Shown piece after piece: positions 12,332 to 21,429 of a stretch of 64,000 nt of DNA (its first letter is position 1; each line of letters begins with the position of its first letter). The position numbers and the translations under genes were made by a program. The stretch spans positions 10,230,001-10,294,000 of the forward strand of contig NC_079879.1 of assembly GCF_029227915.1 (NCBI RefSeq), given 5' to 3'. A model generated the notes under the pieces. It did no database searches. It saw only the letters and a list, made by a program, of their open reading frames with translations, and had not been told where the DNA came from. The DNA is from Hydractinia symbiolongicarpus (taxonomy: Eukaryota > Cnidaria > Hydrozoa > Anthoathecata > Hydractiniidae).

Positions 12332-12339
12332 TATTTATA
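12332..12339 (-). promoter_or_regulatory. TATA box of avidin gene A
   Basis: TATAAATA on the minus strand, 79 bases upstream of the ATG. This suits a transcription start about 30 bases downstream and a 5' UTR of about 50 bases. The same box is at 15824-15831 before gene B. Confidence 0.65.
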
Positions 12340-14470
12340 CTCCCTGGCATACTTAAGCAAGCGAAAAAATAATAAAAATAAATTTTTGTTTTTCGAAAGT
12401 AAACAAAAGCTGTGATATTTTTAATTATTAACTCAAGAGGAAATTACTCAGAACTTTAGTATATTTTTATCACCTAGGAAGTTTTAGTTTCTCTTTCATA
12501 TTTTCTTATTTGTGTAAACCATTTACGGTAAACTAACATTTTTAAAGTTTCTGATCAAGGCTAACCTGCCTGACCAAGATTGACTTGCCTTAATCGTCCT
12601 TAATCACTTAAATTCAGAACGATTCGGTCAACGTCGCTTGTGACTTTTGTTATCTTTTTTTACCTTAAGAAAATGATCTGTAAAAACGCGATTAATTAAA
12701 TGACTAATCGATAAACCCCTAAAAAATCCACTTAGGCAGAAGAACAATGGATAAAATACAAGTTTTTTAGCAATTTTGATGACGTCAGCATACATATACA
12801 GAAAGAAAAAAACTTGTTTACCTGTAGCCTCTTAAAATTCTGATCAAAGCAATGTATAGAATCCAGTGATATGGACCAAAAAATAAGGAGATATAGGGGT
12901 TTAATAATTTTGCCTACGTCAGCAAAGATCTGTCAATGTACCAATTTTTTTAACAAAATTAGTTTGACAGTTACTCCTGTTACATAGAGATCGAAACAGT
13001 GATCAAGAAAATGTAAAGGATCATATGCTTTTGACGAATGTCTTTAGTGTTTAAATGGGTTTTGATGACGTCATAAACCCGTCCATTCCGAAACAGATTG
13101 GTGGTGACTCAGGTGTGAGAAACTTACCCAATTCGGTCGCATTTTGCTGGTCACAGAGGGAAAGATTTCGTATTAATATTTTCTTTGTGCTTTGATGGCA
13201 TTTTTAAACCGTTATATCACCTTAACCTGTGTTTTTACCTACAAAAAATGTGTGCACATTGACAAGAATCTGCAAAGTTTCATAAACTTTTGTAAACATC
13301 AACAATACACCGGCAGCTTCTATTTTTTTATTATTATTATTAAGAATGATTTGTAACATCTTTTCATCGACGGTCTCTATTTTCTATCAAAAAGACGTAG
13401 AGCAAACAATTCTGTATTTTTTCATTATTTATTCTACAATCTCTGACAAAATAAAAAAGACAAATTTGCAATTTTCGAAGTTCGTAGCTACAGGTAGTTG
13501 TTATATAGGCCACATCTACCCTTCTTGAGATACACGCAATTTGAACTTGTCAACTTGTTATTGTTTATAGCAGGCTTTGGACTTAGAATCACTTACCCTA
13601 ACAAACATTATTAAACTATAAAGTTTTTACCAGAGTAAGATTTGACCAAGCTTGGTAAGCAACTCACAAATAAGTTAAAATGGCCTCCGAAGCGATTAGA
13701 CACATTGTTCAACTTAAGCTCGGGGTTTCCGCTGGGTCATTCGTTTGCGTCTAAGCTTTTGTTTGAGAGATCAACTCGAAGAAGAAAGCTTAGTTAACTA
13801 GGCTAGCTTTCTACTAGAGAAATTAAATTTTATTTGCACAGGGAGAGAGTACATAAAAATGGTTTTAGTATAGTCTTAGGTTTGCGAAAGTAACACTTTT
13901 GCTTTCTGTTCAGCTTAAAAGAGATCTAAAATCCTCCTCAGGAGGATCTTAAAAAAAACCTACGAAACAAATCTTGTTTAATGTTTTTATGGCCCTTAAT
14001 ATGCTCGAACTATATTTGGTACATATTTATTTACTTTAGAAATAAAGTTTTGTAGCTTTAGGAGACCAGCAAAATAAGGGTGGGCTTCTTAGTTTCATCT
14101 TTGTTGAATAAAGAAGAAAATTTTGTTAAATAATTAAGGAATAATTATTGGAAGCTTTACCATTACAATGTTTTTCACAATAGGCATTTTTGTACCTATT
14201 TTGGAAATATGAGTTTGCTGTCTGCAATAGAAGTCTCTGGTTGCATCTACCGATATGTCATGAATTGGAAAGGGCTTCTATAAAAATATTATATAGAACC
14301 CGAAGTTGGTACTTTTGATGTAACTGACTGGTAACTAGCTAGCATGAAAAATCCCTTTTTTGGCAGCGGTGGAAAACGTCGAAGAAATATACTTTTTAAG
14401 CATATTTTATTTAAAAAAATAACAAAAATAGACAAGAATACAATAGACAAAGAAAACAATGTGATTTGAT
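12340..14470. other. Spacer between avidin gene A and orphan exon C
   Basis: No coding sequence recognised. It contains dispersed-repeat segments: about 12720-13110 (shared with 43480-43620 and 49340-49700) and about 13735-13805 (shared, inverted, with 63835-63905). The whole spacer recurs in unit 2 at 15832-18140 with scattered substitutions and three visible indels. Confidence 0.7.
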
Positions 14471-14662
14471 CTAAAACTTGCAGGTGACGTCTGACTGTAT
14501 TTTGTGAAAGTTATCCTTTCCAATTTTAGTTGATGCCCAAATAGCATTCTCATCAGCAGGTGCATTAGTTAACACCCAAGTGGTCAGGATAACAGGTTTA
14601 CCATTTTTGATGCGATATTGTCCAGACCAACCAGTGGTAGAGAACCAAGATTGGTGCTTACC
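14471..14662 (-). pseudogene. Orphan avidin last exon (copy C), 5' exons missing
   Basis: A clean exon: AG acceptor at its 5' edge, 63 codons, stop TAG. It encodes the second half of an avidin barrel: GWSGQYRIKNGKPVILTTW, then NAIWASTKIGKDNF, ending TCKF. It keeps W103-, W120-, W133- and D141-equivalents. It matches exon 3 of gene D. The duplication break in intron 2 (about 15035) removed exons 1 and 2, so alone it has no start. The frame is intact and the acceptor is phase 0, so gene B upstream on the same strand could splice into it. Confidence 0.85.
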
Positions 14663-15072
14663 CTGTAATGTAAAAATTTTAAAAGTAATTAATTTTTAGA
14701 TAATAACTTAGAATGCATTTTTTAAGCAACGTAAGATGGTTATTTTTGTTCATATCTACACGTTTTCAAAACCTTATTGGAATAAATGCTTTTTTAAAGA
14801 TTGTTCTCACAAGCAATGATTTACAGCCTTTTCATTTTAGCCTTGCATTAAAGCGGAATGCCGGATTTTTGGTTAATCAAGCTGTGATAATTCTTGCTGA
14901 AGTCAGCGTGACCCATTTTTTTAAATTCATTTGATCTTTCTGGCCGCTATCGCAGAAATTGCGATTAGCAAATTTGCACCATTTCTTACCCACCCTAAAC
15001 TGCCAAAGTAGAACTTTACAACTACAAAAAAAGAAAAAAAGTTAATACAGGCAAAAAATTTTCATTTAAATT

Positions 15073-15745
15073 TTAGAACTTGCATGTTTGATCAGGTTTC
15101 ACTCTATGAAAGTTGTCTTGTCCAATATTAGTTGATGCCCATATGGCATTCTCCTTCTTAGCTGGCGCCGTCAAGGTCCATGTAGTGAGTATGACTTGTT
15201 TTCCAGCTTTTAAACGATACTGTCCTGACCATGCCGCTGTAGAAGTGGAAATTTTGTCTTTGCTCTAGAATTAGAAAAATTGAAATTTATGTGTCTTTTA
15301 CAGCGTTGGTGCGATTTAGCAAAAATTCACTCATATTTGTCTATGAACGGCACAACCAAAATTAATTTAATAACAAATGTATTTAGTGTATCTACCGTGT
15401 AGGTCACAACCCATCCAATTGAGGTTGGTGTACCAAGCCCAACGAGTCCCACTAAATCAAATGTCGGGCGTTTCAAAGGATAGCGACTCACTGCTGTACA
15501 ATACTTCCCGACCAAATTTCTTCCTTTTTGTTTAATAACCATTGTTGATCCGAGTTCATTCTTCCATGTTCCTGCAATCGCTGGTGCGTCTATAATGTCA
15601 ACTATAGTTATAAAACAAATTTTCTGAATCTTGGTTTTATTCTTTAATTTATAATAAATTTCTTACTGAGTGTGTTGTTTGCTTTCTGTCCAAGCGCACA
15701 CACGCTTAAAACAAGAACAAGAAAGATGTTTAACTTGGACATCAT
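15073..15745 (-). CDS. Avidin-family biotin-binding protein, copy B
   Basis: Exons: 15667-15745, 15396-15589, 15073-15264; 154 aa. It encodes the same protein as copy A. The exon differences I can see are synonymous (for example around 15146 and 15157). Signal peptide, single avidin barrel, Tyr90 in place of the usual Trp, and Ala101. The promoter TATA box is at 15824-15831. In transcription order it lies between D and orphan exon C, so a read-through transcript could use exon C as an alternative last exon. Identical proteins plus near-identical introns point to a young duplication or to gene conversion. Confidence 0.9.
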
Positions 15746-15823
15746 GTAGATTTTCTGTTTTCTTCAGATCAACTTTCTAAGTAAATGACGGTAAAGAATT
15801 TACTCTAAAGACAATCCGACCCG

Positions 15824-15831
15824 TATTTATA
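15824..15831 (-). promoter_or_regulatory. TATA box of avidin gene B
   Basis: TATAAATA on the minus strand, 79 bases upstream of the ATG of copy B; same position as in copy A. Confidence 0.65.
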
Positions 15832-18140
15832 CTCCCTGGCATACTTAAGCAAGCGAAAAAAATAATAAAAATAAATTTTTGTTTTTCGAAAGTAAACAAA
15901 AGCTGTGATATTTTTAATTATTAACTCAAGAGGAAATTACTCAGAACTTTAGTATATTTTTATCACCTAGGAAGTTTTAGTTTCTCTTTCATATTTTCTT
16001 ACTTGTGTAAACCATTTACGGTAAACTAACATTTTTAAAGTTCCTGATCAAGGCTAACCTGCCTGACCAAGATTGACTTGCCTTACTCGTTCTTAATCAC
16101 TTAAATTCAGAACGATTCGGTCAACGTCGCTTGTGACTTTTGTTATCTTTTTTTACCTTAAGAAAATGATCTGTAAAAACGCGATTAATTAAATGACTAA
16201 TCGATAAACCCCTAAAAAATCCACTTAGGCAGAAGAACAATGGATAAAATACAAGTTTTTTAGCAATTTTGATGACGTCAGCATGCACATACAGAAAGAA
16301 AAAAACTTGTTTACCTGTAGCCTCTTAAAATTCTGATCAAAGCAATGTATAGAATCCAGTGATCTGGACCAAAAAATAAGGAGATATAGGGGTTTAATAA
16401 TTTTGCTTACGTCAGCAAAGATCTGTCAATGTACCAATTATTTAACAAAATTAGTTTGACAGTTACTCCTGTTACATAGAGATCGAAACAGTGATCAAGA
16501 AAATGTAAAGGATCATATGCTTTTGACGAATGCCTTTAGTGTTTAAATGGGTTTTGATGACGTCATAAACCCGTCCATTCCGAAACAGATTGGTGGTGAC
16601 TCAGGTGTGAGAAACTTACCCAATTCGGTCGCATTTTGCTGGTCACAGAGGGAAAGATTTCGTATTAATATTTTCTTTGTGCTTTGATGGCATTTTTAAA
16701 CCGTTATATCACCTTAACCTGTGTTTTTACCTACAAAAAATGTGTGCACATTGACAAGAATCTGCAAAGTTTCATAAACTTTTGTAAACATCAACAATAC
16801 ACCGGCAGCTTCTATTTTTTTATTATTATTATTAAGAATGATTTGTAACATCTTTTCATCGACGGTCTCTATTTTTCTATCAAAAAGACGTAAAGCAAAC
16901 AATTCTGTATTTTTTCATTATTTATTCTACAATCTCTGACAAAATAAAAAAGACAAATTTGCAATTTTCGAAGTTCGTAGCTACAGGTAGTTGTTATATA
17001 GGCCACATCTACCTTTTCTTGAGATACACGCAATTGGAACTTGTCAACTTGTTATTGTTTATAGCGGACTTTGGACTTAGTATCTCAGGTCATTCAGTTA
17101 GATCTCAACTCTTAAAATGTTTTAATTGTTGCTGACTTACATTACGCTGGGTCTCAAACGATTTTTCTGCAGCCAAAATCTGACCGCGCTTTTTGATTGG
17201 CTAATTCTATTGTTCTTTGCTCACGTGGTCTATGTTTGGGAAAGCTCTTTTCATCCGAATATTCCAGCGAGTAGTTTCACTTACCCTAACAAACATTATT
17301 AAACTATAAAGTTTTTACCAGAGTAAGATTTGACCAAGCTTGGTAAGCAACTCACAAATAAGTTAAAATGGCCTCCGAAGCGATTAGACACATTGTTCAA
17401 CTTAAGCTCGGGGTTTCCGCTGGGTCATTCGTTTGCGTCTAAGCTTTTGTTTGAGAGATCAACTCGAAGAAGAAAGCTTAGTTAACTAGGCTAGCTTTCT
17501 ACAAGAGAAAATAAATTTTGTTTGCACAGGGAGAGAGTACATAAAAATGGTTTTAGTATAGTCTTAGGTTTGCGAAAGTAACACTTTTGCTTTCTGTTCA
17601 GCTTAAAAGAGATCTAAAATCCTCCTCAGGAGGATCTTAAAAAAATCTACGAAACAAATCTTGTTTAATGTTTTTATGGCCCTTAATATGCTCGAACTAT
17701 ATTTGGTACATATTTATTTACTTCAGAAATAAAGTTTTGTAGCTTTAGGAGACCAGCAAAATAAGGGTGGGCTTCTTAGTTTCATCTTTGTTGAATAAAG
17801 AAGAAAATTTTGTTAAATAATTAAGGAAAGAATATTAAACATATTGGAAGCTTTACCATTACAATGTTTTTCACAATAGGCATTTTTGTACCTATTTTGG
17901 AAATATGAGTTTGCTGTCTGCAATATAAGTCTCTGGTTGCATCTACTGACATGTCATGAATTGGAAAGGGCTTCTATGGTACTTTTGATGTAACTGACTG
18001 GTAACTAGCTAGCATGAAAAATCCCTTTTTTGGCAGCGGTGGAAAACGTCGCAGAAATATACTTTTTAAGCATATTTTATTTAAAATAATAACAAAAATA
18101 GACAAGAATACAATAGACAAAGAAAACAATGTGATTTGAT
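15832..18140. other. Spacer between avidin genes D and B
   Basis: Unit 2 copy of the 12340-14470 spacer. It has the same dispersed-repeat segments, plus the block 17081-17275 absent from unit 1. That block contains TTTTTGATTGGCTAAT, a CCAAT-like sequence. No open frame of note. Confidence 0.65.
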
Positions 18141-19263
18141 CTAAAACTTGCAGGTGACGTCTGACTGTATTTTGTGAAAGTTATCCTTTCCAATTTTAGT
18201 TGATGCCCAAATAGCATTCTCATCAGCAGGTGCATTAGTTAACACCCAAGTGGTCAGGATAACAGGTTTACCATTTTTGATGCGATATTGTCCAGACCAA
18301 CCAGTGGTAGAGAACCAAGATTGGTGCTTACCCTGTAATGTAAAAATTTTAAAAGTAATTAATTTTATAGATAATAACTTAGAATGCATTTTTTAAGCAA
18401 CGTAAGATGGTTATTTTTGTCCATATCTACACGTTTTTAAAACCTTATTGGAATAAATGCTCTTTTAAAGATTGTTCTCACAAGCAATGATTTACAGCCT
18501 TTTCATTTTAGCCTTGCATTAAAGCGGAATGCCGGATTTTTGGTTAATCAAGCTGTGATAATTCTTGCTGAAGTCAGCGTGACCCATTTTTTCAAATTCA
18601 TTTGATCTTTCTGGCCGCTATCGCAGAAATTGCGATTAGCAAATTTGCACCGTTTCTTACCCACCCTACACTGCCAAAGTAGAACTTTACAACTACAAAA
18701 AAAGAAACTGTCATTTTGCAGAAAAAATATTCTTACAATTGTAAATATGAAGTTGTCTAATGCTTGCTTAATTTTATTCAACTAATTTTCGTAATTTATG
18801 TAAGAAAGAAAAAGAAAATAAGAAATTATAGTTTTTGAAAATAAACTGAAGTGTGCAACAAAGAAGTTCTTCAATGGGGACAAAAAATCAAGACATTATG
18901 TTACAGATTGCAAAACTTACCGCAAAAGTCACAACCCATCCAATTGATGTTGGTGTACCAAGCCCTACGAGTCCCACCAAATCAAATGTCGGGCGTTTTA
19001 AAGGAGAGCGACTCACTGCCGTACAATACTTTCCAACCAAGTTTCTTCCTTTTTGTGTTATAACCATTGTTGAGCCCAGTTGGTTTTTCCATGTCCCTGC
19101 AATAGTTGGAAGACCTAAAAACAAACACTGAGTAACATTCCTGGGTAATAATTTTTATTTTTTAAATTATAATAAATTTCTTACTTAGTGTGTTGTTCTT
19201 TGCTTTTTGTCCAAGCACACATACGCTTAAAAGGAAAATACCAAAGATGCTGAACTTTGACAT
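18141..19263 (-). CDS. Avidin-family biotin-binding protein, copy D
   Basis: Exons: 19185-19263, 18921-19114, 18141-18332; 154 aa, the same exon lengths and phases as A and B. Signal peptide MSKFSIFGIFLLSVCVLG, then one avidin barrel. Biotin-site residues seen: N37, S41, Y56, T58, S99, T101, W103, W120, W133 and D141. Position 90 (streptavidin W79) is Phe. D differs from A/B most in the loop and strand at the start of exon 3 (GKHQSWFSTTG against SKDKISTSTAA), where D keeps the Thr that A/B lose. It is the 5'-most gene and the probable source of orphan exon C. Family call is firm; binding strength unknown. Confidence 0.9.
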
Positions 19264-19334
19264 CTTGGACCACAAATAGTTTTCTGGGTCTAACTCAAAA
19301 AGAAAAGACTTTCCTCTGCAGAAAATTCGACCTA

Positions 19335-19342
19335 AATTTATA
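19335..19342 (-). promoter_or_regulatory. Likely TATA box of avidin gene D
   Basis: TATAAATT on the minus strand, 72 bases upstream of the D start codon, matching the TATA spacing of A and B. The surrounding promoter differs from A/B. Confidence 0.5.
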
Positions 19343-21429
19343 AGTTGTATATTTACATTTTCGTCCCTAGAGCTGCTTAAGATAAATTTTTACTTAAAAG
19401 TGAAGGTTCATTTGAAAGAGCTTTGGGAACGAGAATGGTATATTTGTATTAGCAGTTCTCTCTGTGGCGCGTTTTATAATTATAAACGAAAGAAAAAAAT
19501 AGGAAGTAATTTTTGTAATCAGAAAGTAAGATAAGTATTTGCGTCAGTCGAGAAAGAAGGATTATTTTAAAGGCGAAAGATAATCCACATGAAAATAACA
19601 TTTTCTCAGAATGCTAACTGTTACAGCTTTTCAAAATTACAATCCGGTTTCGAATCGTGGAACAAAACAAAGGCCTAAGGCTTTAAAAGTTGAATCTCGA
19701 TGAACAACAGTTTTCTTCCTTCGTTCTAAGGGAAAAAATCAAAACAATCATATAGCACATTTATCAAGCTTTATATGACTCAAGGATGAGGTTTTTAAGG
19801 ATTGCTTAGACATAAAGAAAACATTACTTGAAACCTTCATATACAGGCATGTTTAGAAAATGTCATAGTCGCAAGTTATTACGCTGGAAAGTCGTTGCCG
19901 ATGTCAAATTTCACAAACCTGTTAAAGTCATGCTCCGAAGGATAGGGGTATATAAATTGAAACGGTATCCTAGGTTCCTGCGGTAAAAAGATCATTTTTC
20001 CTCAGTTTTAATCATATCCCTCGTTTGCACGAGCTCTTTTCCTATGTAGCATATGTCCCAGATGGTTTTTGGATCTGACTTCACTAACTGGGGCTCGTTT
20101 TCCTTCTACACAAAATTTAAAGAAACAAATCATGCTGAAATCAAAATGTTGATTTTTGTCACCTTAATTAATACCTCTTTAAATCATTTGATGTCTTAGC
20201 TAATACCCAAAATGTCTGTGCGAATATCAGGACACATTTTCAAACAAGTGACCATCAGACAACAAATTTTTTAATTTTCTTAAAGCTGGAAATCGATTGG
20301 TTAAAGACGCTGTTAGAAAACCTTTCAACTTTATTTTTTTCCTTATCGTTCGCCGAAAACACATAATCGTACACGTAATTTTGATCAGCGTTTCAAGGCC
20401 TACGTTAAATTCTTTATTTTTTAAAAAAAATTTCTTTTCGATAATGTTCACCTCTCTTCGCAATGGATAGGATGTTTCCAAAGATCATACAATTATTAAC
20501 CTTCTAATAATAATACACTATTTTTTTTGTATAGTGGATTGTATTTGTTACAATTTTTTATAACAACATGCATAACACATCGCCTATGAAACTGTTTTGT
20601 TGTTTACAAAACCGTGATGGCAAAACAAAATTGACGTCAAAGATTCTTCTTAGAATTATAGGGATTAGTATTTCCGTAACTTTTCGCACTTTTCGTGGAA
20701 ACTTATTTTGTACAAAAGTCAATGAAACACGAAAAGGGAACGGTGCAGTTAACCTGCAACATATTAATGCCACACTGTATATTCTTTGCTCGTAACAAAG
20801 AAAACAACTGATATCAAGAAAATAAATGGAACAAAAATATATTATCATCATTTCACATAGTCCATTTTATATACAATACATTTAAACTAAATCTTCTCAA
20901 AAATCAGTAACAAGAAAATAAACACTTCTAACAAATTGATCAAACTCCGCTGTTAATTAAGTGTTCCAAGTTTATCAACTTTATTGATTACATCATTAAT
21001 GAAGAATGTACGTGGTCAAACTCACATAAAGAAACAGTTAACGTTTTTTAGCGCGTTGTAATGAGACGCCGGATTATGGTGAAAAAAGGGAGATGGTAAT
21101 TATTACAAATCTTAAATTTAAAGTTCGTTTAGAGTAAACATATCAAGATATATTTTCTAAAGGTGAAATCTATAAATTTGCATTTCTCAAGAGAAAAGAC
21201 AAGCCAATACCCTCACACCAATCACCTAGAATTTGTTCGAACACAACATGCCTTGAAATTTTTTGAAACAAAACTGAGGACCTAAGAGGGACTTTCAAAA
21301 GAGGGGATATTCTCCTAACTCGAAGTTTGATCGAACATTGATGCTATTCCATACGCCAACCTACGTAAAAAAACATAAATAACGGAAATTATCGAGGAAA
21401 CACGTCAAAACTTCAAACAAAGGGGATGG
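19343..21429. other. Intergenic stretch between avidin D and CFAP43
   Basis: Two kilobases with no gene I can support. Open frames at 20227-20481 (-) and 20558-20851 (both strands) match no family I know and lack clear splice or start context. No RNA gene or clear repeat noticed. Confidence 0.5.

Larger units (their letters stand above)
11543..15034. repeat. Tandem duplication unit 1 of the avidin cluster
   Basis: Unit 1 (11543-15034) and unit 2 (15035 to about 18706) align with near identity along their length; the offset is exactly 3492 across the whole of genes A and B. Each unit holds a full avidin gene, a spacer of about 2.2-2.4 kb, and the last exon plus part of intron 2 of a D-type avidin gene. 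The junction at about 15030-15040 falls in an A-run shared by both ends, consistent with microhomology or slippage. Confidence 0.9.
15035..18706. repeat. Tandem duplication unit 2 of the avidin cluster
   Basis: Second copy of unit 1. It is about 180 bases longer, mainly because of a block at 17081-17275 that unit 1 lacks. Unit 1 in turn has about 27 extra bases near 14278-14304. It ends inside intron 2 of gene D, after which D continues uniquely. Confidence 0.9.

Noticed and set aside
18851-19131. Plus-strand open frames of 70-92 codons over avidin D exon 2
   Set aside because: They are antisense to a clear avidin exon with matching splice sites; no homology of their own.
20558-20851. Possible gene between avidin D and CFAP43
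   Set aside because: Open on both strands, matches no known family, no convincing splice partners.
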